From assembly GCA_006226555.1 (NCBI GenBank), contig SBGS01000062.1:1-16138 (forward strand): a DNA stretch of 16,138 bases. The letters run 5' to 3'. The DNA is from Bacteroidota bacterium. Its GTDB lineage: Bacteria; Bacteroidota; Bacteroidia; Flavobacteriales_D; Crocinitomicaceae. Position 1 is the first letter of the stretch. Each line of letters begins with the position of its first letter. Of this stretch, positions 7,737 to 14,625 are shown in pieces. The position numbers were made by a program, and so were the translations under genes. The notes beneath the pieces are model-generated. The model saw only the letters and a list, made by a program, of their open reading frames with translations, did not search any database and had not been told where the DNA came from.

Positions 7737-7994
7737 ATGGAAAAGCGTAATTTAAGAAAAGAACGAATCGGGATCGTAACCAGCGATAAGATGGACAAAT
7801 CAATCGTGGTTGCTGTTGAGCGTAAAGTGAAGCACCCGAAATACGGAAAGTTCGTAAAAATGACTTCCAAGTTCGTTGCGCATGATGAGAAAAACGATTG
7901 TAATATCGGAGATACAGTTCGCATCATGGAGACTCGACCTTTGTCGAAATCAAAGAACTGGAGATTAGTAGAGATTATCGAACGAGCTAAATAA
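7737..7994 (+). CDS. rpsQ: 30S ribosomal protein S17
   Basis: S17 is a primary 16S rRNA binder with an OB fold that stabilises the 5' and central domains of 30S. It is 85 residues, normal size. The signature RNLRKERIGIVTSDKMDKSIVVAVERKVKHPKYGKFV (4-40) and the block NIGDTVRIMETRPLSKSKNWRLVEI (56-80) are clear. It lies 28 nt after rpmC; that short gap shows no strong hairpin. It ends 8 nt before rplN, where the spc block begins without a break. Confidence 0.98.
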   Translation: MEKRNLRKERIGIVTSDKMDKSIVVAVERKVKHPKYGKFVKMTSKFVAHDEKNDCNIGDTVRIMETRPLSKSKNWRLVEIIERAK

Positions 7995-8002
7995 TTTTAG
8001 TA

Positions 8003-8371
8003 ATGATACAGAGTGAATCAAGACTTAAGGTAGCAGACAACTCAGGAGCAAAAGAGGTTTTGTGTATCCGTGTACTCGGAGGTACAAAGCGCCGTTACGC
8101 TTCTGTAGGAGATAAGATCGTTGTTGCCGTTAAGAGTGCAATGCCGTCTGGAGCTGTAAAAAAAGGTGCAGTTGCCACAGCGGTTGTAGTTAGAACTAAA
8201 AAAGAAGTACGTCGTCCTGACGGTTCTTATATTCGTTTCGATGACAATGCATGCGTTATTTTGAACGCTGCAGGTGAAATGAGAGGAACGCGTATTTTCG
8301 GACCAGTTGCTCGTGAGCTTCGTGATGCTGATTTTATGAAGATCGTATCATTGGCTCCTGAGGTACTTTAA
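8003..8371 (+). CDS. rplN: 50S ribosomal protein L14
   Basis: L14 lies at the subunit interface and forms intersubunit bridges, and it is the docking site of the silencing factor RsfS. The protein has the standard 122 residues: MIQSESRLKVADNSGAKEVLCIRVLGG (1-27), VKKGAVATAVVVRTKKEVRRPDGSYIRFDDNACVILN (53-89) and RGTRIFGPVARELRD (94-108). It opens the spc-type block but begins only 8 nt after rpsQ, so no separate promoter region is evident at the S10/spc boundary. Confidence 0.98.
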   Translation: MIQSESRLKVADNSGAKEVLCIRVLGGTKRRYASVGDKIVVAVKSAMPSGAVKKGAVATAVVVRTKKEVRRPDGSYIRFDDNACVILNAAGEMRGTRIFGPVARELRDADFMKIVSLAPEVL

Positions 8372-8384
8372 AATAATTGAAGTT

Positions 8385-8702
8385 ATGCAACAGAAATTAC
8401 ACATTAAAGTAGGAGACACTGTTAAGGTTATTAGTGGTGAATCTAACGGTCAGGAAGGAAAAGTACTTTCGATCGACAGAAAGAAAATGAGAGCAACGGT
8501 AGAAGGTGTTAACATGATTAAAAAACACCAAAAGCCGAGTGCTACAGACCCTCAAGGTGGAATCATGGACATAGAAGGAACTATCCATGTTTCAAACCTT
8601 ATGCTTGTTCATAAAGGTCAGGCTTCACGCATTGGTCGTAAAGCTGACAAGAACGGTAAAATGGTACGTTATTCTAAAAAAACAGGAGAGGAGATTAAGT
8701 AA
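8385..8702 (+). CDS. rplX: 50S ribosomal protein L24
   Basis: L24 is an assembly-initiator protein for 50S that binds the 5' end of 23S rRNA. The 105-residue protein has an N-terminal KOW motif in the segment KVGDTVKVISGESNGQEGKVLSI (about 8-30), followed by VEGVNMIKKHQKPS and GGIMDIEGTIHVSNLMLV, both family-typical. The stop codon overlaps the rplE start by one nucleotide (TAATG), pointing to coupled translation. Confidence 0.98.
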   Translation: MQQKLHIKVGDTVKVISGESNGQEGKVLSIDRKKMRATVEGVNMIKKHQKPSATDPQGGIMDIEGTIHVSNLMLVHKGQASRIGRKADKNGKMVRYSKKTGEEIK

Positions 8703-9253
8703 TGAGTTACACACCAAGACTTCAGGAAAAGTATAGTGCGGAAATTATTCCTGCACTTACTGAGCAGTTCGGTTACAAATCTGTGATGCAGGTTCCGAAA
8801 TTGCAAAAGATCGTATTAAGCCAGGGTATTGGAGATGCAGTGGCTGATAAAAAGTTGATCGACAACGCTGTTGAAGATCTTACAAAGATCGCTGGACAAC
8901 GTGCTGTTCCAACTATTTCCAAAAAAGACATCTCAAACTTCAAATTACGTAAAGGAATGCCAATTGGTACGAAAGTTACGTTACGTGGAGATAGAATGTA
9001 TGAATTTTTGGATCGTCTACTTTCTGTAGCACTTCCACGTACAAGAGATTTCCGTGGTGTTAGTCCTAAAGGATTTGATGGACGCGGAAACTTCAACATG
9101 GGTGTTAAAGAGCATATCATTTTCCCTGAAATTGATATCGATAAAGTAAACCGTATCCTTGGAATGGATATTACGTTTGTAACAAGTGCGAATAGCGATG
9201 AGGAAGGTAAAGCATTGATGGATGCTTTCGGATTCCCATTCACTAAAAAATAA
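8702..9253 (+). CDS. rplE: 50S ribosomal protein L5
   Basis: L5 binds 5S rRNA with L18 and contacts P-site tRNA and the 30S head. At 183 residues it has the normal length. Blocks seen are YTPRLQEKYSAEIIPALTEQFGYKSVMQVPKL (3-34), ISNFKLRKGMPIGTKVTLRGDRMYEFLDRLL (about 81-111), LPRTRDFRGVSPKGFDGRGNFNMGVKEHIIFPEI and the C-terminal MDITFVTSANSDEEGKALM. The start overlaps the rplX stop. In E. coli the S8 repressor site lies around this junction; here the genes leave no intergenic space, so any such site would have to be inside coding sequence. Confidence 0.98.
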   Translation: MSYTPRLQEKYSAEIIPALTEQFGYKSVMQVPKLQKIVLSQGIGDAVADKKLIDNAVEDLTKIAGQRAVPTISKKDISNFKLRKGMPIGTKVTLRGDRMYEFLDRLLSVALPRTRDFRGVSPKGFDGRGNFNMGVKEHIIFPEIDIDKVNRILGMDITFVTSANSDEEGKALMDAFGFPFTKK

Positions 9254-9259
9254 GAAGAG

Positions 9260-9574
9260 ATGGCAAAGGAATCAATGAAAGCGCGTGAGCGCAAAAGAGA
9301 AAGATTAGCAGCTCGTTATGAATCAAAGCGTGAAGAGTTGGTAAAGATCCTTAAATCAAAGGATGAGTCCGACGAAATGGCTGAGATGAAATGGGAAGCT
9401 ATGATCAAACTTCAGAAGTTGCCTAAGAACTCTGCAAAATGTCGTGTACACAACCGTTGTGGACTAACAGGTCGTCCTCGTGGTTATATGCGCCAGTTTG
9501 GTATTTCTAGGGTAACATTCCGTGAAATGGCACTTGATGGCTTGATCCCGGGAGTTAAAAAATCTAGTTGGTAA
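9260..9574 (+). CDS. rpsN: 30S ribosomal protein S14 (zinc-free, long form)
   Basis: S14 is a late-assembling 30S head protein near S3 and S10. The sequence runs MAKESMKARERKRERLAARY to QKLPKNSAKCRVHNRCGLTGRPRGYMRQFGISRVTFREMA and ends IPGVKKSSW, all diagnostic. It is 104 residues. The CxxC...CxxC zinc ribbon of the short zinc-dependent type is absent; only two cysteines (residues 61 and 68) remain. A segment at about residues 31-50 (KSKDESDEMAEMKWEAM) makes it longer than the 89-residue form usual in Flavobacteriia and close in layout to the 101-residue E. coli protein. Confidence 0.97.
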   Translation: MAKESMKARERKRERLAARYESKREELVKILKSKDESDEMAEMKWEAMIKLQKLPKNSAKCRVHNRCGLTGRPRGYMRQFGISRVTFREMALDGLIPGVKKSSW

Positions 9575-9591
9575 TAAAAGTTTAAAAAGTT

Positions 9592-9990
9592 ATGTATACA
9601 GATCCAATAGCAGATTTCTTGACTCGAATTCGTAACGCAAGTGCGGCGAAAAAGAAAATGGTCGAAATTCCTGGTTCAAACATCAAACGTGCAATGACAC
9701 AAATTTTGTTTGATCAAGGATATATCACTGATTACAAATTCGAGGAAGACGATAAACAAGGAGTGATCAAAATTGCTCTTAAGTATAATCAGTCAACTAA
9801 AGTTCCTGCGATCACTAAAATCGAGAGAATTTCGAAGCCAGGTCTTCGTAAATATTCTAACGCGAATGAAATGCCACGTGTATTGAACGGGTTGGGTATT
9901 GCAATCGTTTCGACTTCAAAAGGAGTGATCACAGATAAAGAAGCAAGAAAAGAAAACGTAGGTGGAGAGGTTCTTTGCTACGTATATTAA
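9592..9990 (+). CDS. rpsH: 30S ribosomal protein S8
   Basis: S8 binds helix 21 of 16S rRNA in the central domain and in E. coli represses spc-operon translation. The length of 132 residues is typical. MYTDPIADFLTRIRNASAAKK (1-21) opens the protein and the C-terminal RNA-binding half has ISKPGLRKYSNANEMPRVLNGLGIAIVSTSKGVITDKEARKENVGGEVLCYVY, which includes the conserved STSKGV and GGEVLCYV motifs. It lies 17 nt after rpsN and 17 nt before rplF. Confidence 0.98.
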   Translation: MYTDPIADFLTRIRNASAAKKKMVEIPGSNIKRAMTQILFDQGYITDYKFEEDDKQGVIKIALKYNQSTKVPAITKIERISKPGLRKYSNANEMPRVLNGLGIAIVSTSKGVITDKEARKENVGGEVLCYVY

Positions 9991-10007
9991 ATTTTAAGTT
10001 TTAAAAA

Positions 10008-10562
10008 ATGTCAAGGATAGGTAAATCCCCAGTAACAATCCCGAGTGGAGTAGAAGTGAAAGTTGACGGTAACAAGGTTACTGTTAAAGGTCCTAAGGGA
10101 GAGTTGGCACAGGAAATTGATTCTTGTGTAACACTTTCCATTGAGGATGGTACAATTACTTTCACCCGCGAATCAGACGCCCCAGCACACAGAGCAAAAC
10201 ATGGTTTATACCGTGCTTTGTTGAATAACATGGTGACAGGTGTTTCGGAAGGGTTCAAAAAAGAATTGGAAGTTATCGGTGTCGGTTACCGTGCGAACGC
10301 AACGGGACAGACATTGGAATTAGCATTGGGTTATTCACACCCGGTGGTAATCGAATTTCCATCTGAATTGAAGATATCTACAGTAACTGAAAAAGGTAAG
10401 GCACCAGTGGTAACGTTGGAGTCTCACGACAAGCAATTGCTTGGTCAGGCTGCTGCTAAGATTCGTTCCCTTCGTAAACCTGAACCATACAAAGGAAAGG
10501 GAATCAGATTCTTAGGTGAAGAAATCAGAAGAAAGGCAGGTAAATCTGCCGGGAAGAAATAA
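10008..10562 (+). CDS. rplF: 50S ribosomal protein L6
   Basis: L6 consists of two similar RNA-binding domains near the GTPase-associated region and is needed for late 50S assembly. The 184-residue protein starts MSRIGKSPVTIPSGVEVKVDGNKVTVKGPKGEL and has the central block ELEVIGVGYRANATGQTLELALGYSHPV and the C-terminal signature RKPEPYKGKGIRFLGEEIRRKAGKSAGKK. The A/T-only gap before the start has no Shine-Dalgarno sequence. Confidence 0.98.
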   Translation: MSRIGKSPVTIPSGVEVKVDGNKVTVKGPKGELAQEIDSCVTLSIEDGTITFTRESDAPAHRAKHGLYRALLNNMVTGVSEGFKKELEVIGVGYRANATGQTLELALGYSHPVVIEFPSELKISTVTEKGKAPVVTLESHDKQLLGQAAAKIRSLRKPEPYKGKGIRFLGEEIRRKAGKSAGKK

Positions 10563-10581
10563 TCATTAGATATCAAATGTT

Positions 10582-10929
10582 ATGGCATTTAGTAAAGTAG
10601 TTAGAAGACAAAAGATCAAAAGAAGAATCCGTAAGAACATTACGGGTACTACTTCTGTTCCGCGTTTATCTGTTTTCAGAAGTAACAAACAGATCTACGC
10701 TCAAATTATTGATGATTCAACTGGTACAACACTAGTTTCTGCATCATCATACAAAAAAGATTTATCCGGAAATAAAGTAGATCAAGCTGCTGTGGTTGGT
10801 AAAGAGATCGCAGAAAAAGCTTTGAAAGCTGGGATCGAGAAAGTAGTTTTCGATCGTAACGGATATTTGTATCACGGTAGAGTTAAATCATTGGCTGACT
10901 CAGCAAGAGAAGGCGGACTTAAATTTTAA
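10582..10929 (+). CDS. rplR: 50S ribosomal protein L18
   Basis: L18 binds 5S rRNA together with L5 and mediates its attachment to 23S rRNA. The 115 residues are normal. A basic N-terminus (VVRRQKIKRRIRKNI) precedes the domain with PRLSVFRSNKQIYAQIIDDSTGTTLVSASS (about 28-57) and the end VVFDRNGYLYHGRVKSLADSAREGGLKF, which is the family C-terminal signature. It lies 19 nt after rplF and 3 nt before rpsE. Confidence 0.98.
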   Translation: MAFSKVVRRQKIKRRIRKNITGTTSVPRLSVFRSNKQIYAQIIDDSTGTTLVSASSYKKDLSGNKVDQAAVVGKEIAEKALKAGIEKVVFDRNGYLYHGRVKSLADSAREGGLKF

Positions 10930-10932
10930 GAA

Positions 10933-11448
10933 ATGGCAACAGTAGTAAACAGAGTAAAATCAGCAGATATTGAGCTTAAGGATAAGCTAGTTGCCGTTAA
11001 CCGTGTTACGAAAGTAACTAAGGGTGGACGTACATTCAGCTTCTCAGCAATCGTTGTTGTAGGAGACGAGAACGGAATCGTAGGTCACGGACTTGGTAAA
11101 GCAAAAGAGGTAACTGAGGCAATTTCAAAAGCAATTGATGACGCGAAAAAGAATTTGATTCGTGTGCCAATTCTTCATGGAACAGTTCCTCACATTCAAA
11201 AAGGAAAATTCGGTGGAGCAAGAGTAATGTTACGTCCAGCAGCAGAAGGTACCGGAGTAATCGCAGGTGGTGCGATGCGTGCGGTATTGGAAAGTGTTGG
11301 TGTACACAATGTCTTAGCAAAGTCTCAAGGGTCATCAAACCCTCACAACGTAGTGAAAGCAACTATCGATGCACTTGCGCAAATGCGTGACGCTGCTACA
11401 GTAGCTAGACAACGTGGGGTGACGCTTGATAAAGTGTTTAACGGTTAA
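10933..11448 (+). CDS. rpsE: 30S ribosomal protein S5
   Basis: S5 forms the mRNA entry tunnel with S3 and S4 and influences decoding accuracy. It has 171 residues. The N-terminal dsRBD-like domain holds ELKDKLVAVNRVTKVTKGGRTFSFSAIVVVGDENGIVGHGLGKAKEV (15-61); the TKGGR loop where spectinomycin-resistance changes occur in other bacteria looks wild type. The C-terminal domain includes GVIAGGAMRAVLESVGVHNVLAKSQGSSNPHNVVKATIDAL. Start is 3 nt after rplR, rpmD is 11 nt downstream. Confidence 0.98.
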   Translation: MATVVNRVKSADIELKDKLVAVNRVTKVTKGGRTFSFSAIVVVGDENGIVGHGLGKAKEVTEAISKAIDDAKKNLIRVPILHGTVPHIQKGKFGGARVMLRPAAEGTGVIAGGAMRAVLESVGVHNVLAKSQGSSNPHNVVKATIDALAQMRDAATVARQRGVTLDKVFNG

Positions 11449-11459
11449 TAGATCTTAAA

Positions 11460-11636
11460 ATGGCAACAATTAAAATTAAGCAAGTAAGAAGCGCTATTAA
11501 TCGTCCAGCTAGACAAAAAGCTACGATTAAGGCATTGGGTTTGAGAAAGTTGAATCAAGTTGTAGAACATGAAGCAACTCCTCAAATAATGGGTATGGTT
11601 AAAAAAGTTCAACACCTTATTGAGGTAGTTGAGTAA
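11460..11636 (+). CDS. rpmD: 50S ribosomal protein L30
   Basis: L30 is a small 50S protein bound to 23S rRNA domain II near the 5S region. Direct translation from the ATG gives 58 residues, MATIKIKQVRSAINRPARQK at the start and ending VKKVQHLIEVVE. The blocks KQVRSAINRPARQKATIKALGLRKLNQVVEH and IMGMVKKVQHLIEV match the L30 family, and the place between rpsE and rplO is the conserved one. It is short and easily missed. Gaps are 11 nt upstream and 21 nt downstream. Confidence 0.97.
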   Translation: MATIKIKQVRSAINRPARQKATIKALGLRKLNQVVEHEATPQIMGMVKKVQHLIEVVE

Positions 11637-11657
11637 ACCCTTTAAAACGTAACAGAA

Positions 11658-12104
11658 ATGAACTTACATAATTTAACTCCCGCGAAGGGCTCTACAAAAA
11701 ATAGAAAGCGAATTGCTCGTGGTCAGGGATCTGGTCACGGTGGTACGTCTACACGTGGACACAAAGGAGCAAAATCTCGCTCTGGGTATTCGAAAAAGAT
11801 AGGATTTGAAGGAGGTCAGATGCCACTTCAAAGACGTGTACCAAAATTCGGATTTAAAAACATCAACCGCGTTGAATACAAAGCGATCAATTTGGATATC
11901 ATTCAGAATCTTATCGATCGTAAAAACGTAACTGAGATCAACCCAGAAGTTCTTATTGAGAACGGATTGGTTTCAAGAAATGAGTTGGTTAAAATCTTAG
12001 GTCGTGGAGAATTGAAAGCAAAGATTAATGTAACTGCTCACAAGTTTTCAGCAACAGCGAAAGCTGCAATTGAAGGACAAGGTGGGAATTGTTCAGAAAT
12101 CTAA
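11658..12104 (+). CDS. rplO: 50S ribosomal protein L15
   Basis: L15 is a late 50S assembly protein with a long basic extension penetrating the subunit. The 148-residue protein shows the N-terminal MNLHNLTPAKGSTKNRKRIARGQGSGHGGTSTRGHKGAKSRSG block, rich in glycine and arginine, then FEGGQMPLQRRVPKFGF (about 50-66) and the C-terminal globular part ending AHKFSATAKAAIEGQGGNCSEI. It is followed by 25 nt before secY, a region carrying a possible promoter box. Confidence 0.98.
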   Translation: MNLHNLTPAKGSTKNRKRIARGQGSGHGGTSTRGHKGAKSRSGYSKKIGFEGGQMPLQRRVPKFGFKNINRVEYKAINLDIIQNLIDRKNVTEINPEVLIENGLVSRNELVKILGRGELKAKINVTAHKFSATAKAAIEGQGGNCSEI

Positions 12105-12105
12105 T

Positions 12106-12113
12106 TAACTTTG
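12106..12113 (+). promoter_or_regulatory. Possible Bacteroidota -7 box before secY
   Basis: TAACTTTG fits the TAnnTTTG -7 consensus of the Bacteroidota primary sigma factor exactly. It lies 16 nt upstream of the secY ATG, immediately after the rplO stop, so a transcript would have a very short leader. The nearest TTG that could act as the -33 element (12089-12091) is only 14 nt upstream, shorter than the usual 17-23 spacing, so the -33 part is not convincing. An internal promoter for secY and downstream genes is possible but unproven. Confidence 0.3.
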
Positions 12114-12129
12114 CCAACATTTTTTCAGA

Positions 12130-13470
12130 ATGAAACGACTTATAAAAAATATCACCAACATCTGGAAAGTGGAGGAACTGCGTAAGCGGATCCTTCTTAC
12201 ACTTGGTTTGATCCTGGTATACAGGGTAGGTAATTTTATTATCCTTCCTGGCGTGAACTACACTGCATTGGCAGAAGCTCAGAAGGCCGGTGATCAGAAC
12301 ATGTTAGAAACACTTCTTTCCTTATTCTCCGGAGGTGGATTCACAAATGCTTCAATCATGGCATTGGGAATTATGCCTTACATTTCTGCATCGATCATCA
12401 TGCAGCTGCTTGGTATGGCAGTTCCTGCTGTTCAGAAAATGCAGAATGAAGGGGAGAGCGGAAGAAAATTGATCAACAATTATACTCGTATCCTTACGAT
12501 TATCATTTGTGCACTTCAAGCTCCAAGTTATTTGACACTCTATGTACAAAATAAGGGAGCACTACCTGTAGATGCAGGTACATTCTGGTGGGCTCAATCA
12601 ATCATTGTTATGGTGGCTGGTTCGATGTTCGCTGTGTGGTTAGGAGAGCGTATAACGGATAAGGGTATTGGTAATGGTATCTCTCTTTTGATCACTGTAG
12701 GTATTCTATCTAGATTACCTGGAGCCTTTATGGCCGAGTTCGGATTCGCAGTAGAATCAGGTAACTTGATCAAGATCGTTTTGGAGATCGTTCTATTCAT
12801 GACTGTAGTTCTTGGAACTGTGCTCATTGTTCAAGGGGTTCGTAAGATTCCTTTGAATACAGCTAAACGAGTTGCGGGAGCGAGAGCAGCGGAAGAACAA
12901 GGTGCACGCAGCTACTTACCAATTAAGGTGAATGCTTCGGGTGTAATGCCTATCATCTTCGCTCAGGCAATCATGACGGTTCCAATTATGATCTTTAGTG
13001 GAGGAGGCGAAAGTAGCTTTATGTCAAGAATCTTTGGAGACATCTATGGATTCGGTTATAATACTGCGCTAGCCATTCTGATCATCGTATTTACGTATTT
13101 CTATACGGCAATCATGATCAATCCACGAAAGATTGCAGATGATTTGAAAAGAAGTGGTGGTTTCATCCCGGGAGTTCGTCCAGGTGAAGAAACTGCACAT
13201 TACATTGATTCATTGGTTTCTCGTATAACTTTCCCAGGTTCATTATTCCTTGCTATGATCGCTATTATACCAGCGATCGCAAAATTAGCAGGTGTAAATG
13301 ATGCGTTTGCCATGTTCTTTGGAGGAACTTCTCTCCTCATCATGGTCGGTGTAGTACTGGATACTCTTCAACAAATTGAATCTTATTTGTTGAATCGACA
13401 CATGGATGGTCTTATGGAAGGGACTCGCGTGAAAGGAAGAAGAACACAAAACGAATTATCAGGGTTTTAA
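12130..13470 (+). CDS. secY: Protein translocase channel subunit SecY
   Basis: SecY is the pore subunit of the SecYEG channel, which moves unfolded proteins across or into the inner membrane with SecA or the ribosome. The 446-residue protein is highly hydrophobic with about ten predicted membrane helices, the first at roughly 21-39. Family signatures are GGGFTNASIMALGIMPYISASIIMQLL (68-94), covering the plug and TM2, WLGERITDKGIGNGISLLI (170-188) and the cytoplasmic loop block QGVRKIPLNTAKRVAGARAAE (about 235-255). The C-terminal basic cytosolic tail ends ...RTQNELSGF. It is preceded by rplO and followed after 3 nt by infA; adk and map, which often lie between them in other bacteria, are missing. 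Confidence 0.98.
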   Translation: MKRLIKNITNIWKVEELRKRILLTLGLILVYRVGNFIILPGVNYTALAEAQKAGDQNMLETLLSLFSGGGFTNASIMALGIMPYISASIIMQLLGMAVPAVQKMQNEGESGRKLINNYTRILTIIICALQAPSYLTLYVQNKGALPVDAGTFWWAQSIIVMVAGSMFAVWLGERITDKGIGNGISLLITVGILSRLPGAFMAEFGFAVESGNLIKIVLEIVLFMTVVLGTVLIVQGVRKIPLNTAKRVAGARAAEEQGARSYLPIKVNASGVMPIIFAQAIMTVPIMIFSGGGESSFMSRIFGDIYGFGYNTALAILIIVFTYFYTAIMINPRKIADDLKRSGGFIPGVRPGEETAHYIDSLVSRITFPGSLFLAMIAIIPAIAKLAGVNDAFAMFFGGTSLLIMVGVVLDTLQQIESYLLNRHMDGLMEGTRVKGRRTQNELSGF

Positions 13471-13473
13471 TTT

Positions 13474-13692
13474 ATGGCTAAACAGGCATCAATTGAACAG
13501 GATGGAGTAATCATCGAAGCATTGTCTAATGCAATGTTTCGAGTGGAATTGGAAAACGGGCACGTAATTACCGCTCACATTTCAGGAAAGATGAGAATGT
13601 ACTACATTAAGATTCTTCCTGGAGATAAAGTGAAAGTTGAAATGAGCCCGTATGATCTAACAAAGGGTAGAATAACTTTTAGATACAAGTGA
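13474..13692 (+). CDS. infA: Translation initiation factor IF-1
   Basis: IF-1 binds the A site of the 30S subunit during initiation and promotes IF2 and IF3 function. The 72-residue protein is a single OB fold of normal length: MAKQASIEQDGVIIEALSNAMFRVELENGHVITAHISGKMRMYYIKILPGDKVKVEMSPYDLTKGRITFRYK in family order, with the conserved AHISGKMR and GDKVKVEMSPYDL segments. The usual family pattern has ...KGRI.YR, as here. It starts 3 nt after secY, so translation is probably coupled to it, and rpmJ follows after 19 nt. Confidence 0.98.
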   Translation: MAKQASIEQDGVIIEALSNAMFRVELENGHVITAHISGKMRMYYIKILPGDKVKVEMSPYDLTKGRITFRYK

Positions 13693-13711
13693 TCTAGTAA
13701 AAAGAAAAAAG

Positions 13712-13828
13712 ATGAAAGTAAGAGCATCAGTAAAGAAACGATCTGCGGATTGTAAGATCGTTAAAAGAAAAGGAAGGGTTTATGTGATCAACAAGAAGAA
13801 CCCTAAGTTTAAACAAAGACAAGGATAA
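13712..13828 (+). CDS. rpmJ: 50S ribosomal protein L36, zinc-ligand-free form
   Basis: L36 is the smallest 50S protein and sits in the 23S rRNA near L6 and L16. Direct translation of the ATG gives 38 residues beginning MKVRASVKKRSADCKIVKRK and ending NPKFKQRQG, the L36 signature ends. The zinc-ribbon ligands of the C+ form (C11, C14, C27, H33 region) are mostly gone: Ser11, Cys14, Asn27 and Phe33, so zinc binding is not expected. This matches the C- form common in Bacteroidota. It lies 19 nt after infA and 10 nt before rpsM. Confidence 0.97.
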   Translation: MKVRASVKKRSADCKIVKRKGRVYVINKKNPKFKQRQG

Positions 13829-13838
13829 ACTTTAGAAT

Positions 13839-14204
13839 ATGGCACGTATTGCAGGTATTGATTTACCAAAAAACAAAAGAGGTGTAATCGGATTGACTTA
13901 CATCTACGGTATTGGAAGAAGCACAGCACAGAAAATTCTTGCTTCAGCTGGTATCGATGAAAGTATTAAAGTTCAGGATTGGAATGATGATCAGCTTGCT
14001 GACATTCGTAACGCGATCAACGAGATCAAAGTTGAAGGTGCGTTGCGTTCTGAGATCCAATTGAACATCAAACGTTTGATGGATATTGGTTGTCAAAGAG
14101 GAATCCGTCACAGAGCTGGACTTCCACTTCGTGGACAAAGAACTAAGAATAACTCAAGAACGCGAAAAGGTAAGAGAAAGACCGTAGCGAACAAGAAGAA
14201 ATAA
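13839..14204 (+). CDS. rpsM: 30S ribosomal protein S13
   Basis: S13 is a 30S head protein that contacts P-site tRNA and forms bridges with the 50S L5. The 121-residue protein has MARIAGIDLPKNKRGVIGLTYIYGIGRSTAQKIL (1-34) with the helix-two-turn-helix, and the C-terminal tail RHRAGLPLRGQRTKNNSRTRKGKRK, which is the tRNA-contacting extension. The upstream gap is only 10 nt, so the E. coli-type S4-binding pseudoknot that overlaps the rpsM ribosome-binding site is not obvious here. rpsK follows after 34 nt. Confidence 0.98.
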   Translation: MARIAGIDLPKNKRGVIGLTYIYGIGRSTAQKILASAGIDESIKVQDWNDDQLADIRNAINEIKVEGALRSEIQLNIKRLMDIGCQRGIRHRAGLPLRGQRTKNNSRTRKGKRKTVANKKK

Positions 14205-14238
14205 TTCTTGAGAAATAACTTTAATTAAAAGCTAAATA

Positions 14239-14625
14239 ATGGCAAAGTCTAACGCAAAAAAGAAGAAGAACGTCAAAGTAGATGCTGTCGGTGAAGCGCA
14301 TATCCAAGCTACCTTCAACAACATCATTATTTCTTTGACTAACAACGCTGGTCAAGTTATTTCTTGGTCATCGGCTGGAAAGATGGGCTTCAGAGGTTCT
14401 AAGAAGAATACTCCTTATGCTGCACAAGTTGCTGCTGAGGATGCCTCAAATGAAGCACGCGACTTCGGATTACGTAAAGTTAAGGTGTACGTAAAAGGAC
14501 CGGGTTCAGGTCGTGAATCAGCAATACGCGCCATCCACAATTCTGGTATAGAAGTAACTGAGATCGTTGACGTTACTCCACTACCTCACAATGGTTGTCG
14601 TCCACCGAAACGTAGAAGAGTATAA
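14239..14625 (+). CDS. rpsK: 30S ribosomal protein S11
   Basis: S11 lies on the 30S platform near the E-site mRNA and contacts S7 and S18. The 128 residues are normal. A lysine-rich start (MAKSNAKKKKNVKV) precedes the core EAHIQATFNNIIISLTNNAGQVISWSSAGKMGFRGSKKNTPYAAQVAAEDA (about 19-69), and the end has GPGSGRESAIRAIHNSGIEVTEIVDVTPLPHNGCRPPKRRRV, the diagnostic C-terminus. An 88-nt structured gap separates it from rpsD. Confidence 0.98.
   Translation: MAKSNAKKKKNVKVDAVGEAHIQATFNNIIISLTNNAGQVISWSSAGKMGFRGSKKNTPYAAQVAAEDASNEARDFGLRKVKVYVKGPGSGRESAIRAIHNSGIEVTEIVDVTPLPHNGCRPPKRRRV

Noticed and set aside
8773..9294. Minus-strand frame of 173 codons opposite rplE
   Set aside because: Same reason: it shadows rplE, with no recognisable domain.
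13824..13833. TAAACTTTA before rpsM as a -7 promoter box
   Set aside because: It lacks the final G and has wrong spacing for TAnnTTTG.
14219..14231. Small CTTT/AAAG hairpin before rpsK
   Set aside because: Only four A/T-rich pairs in an AT-rich gap; expected by chance.
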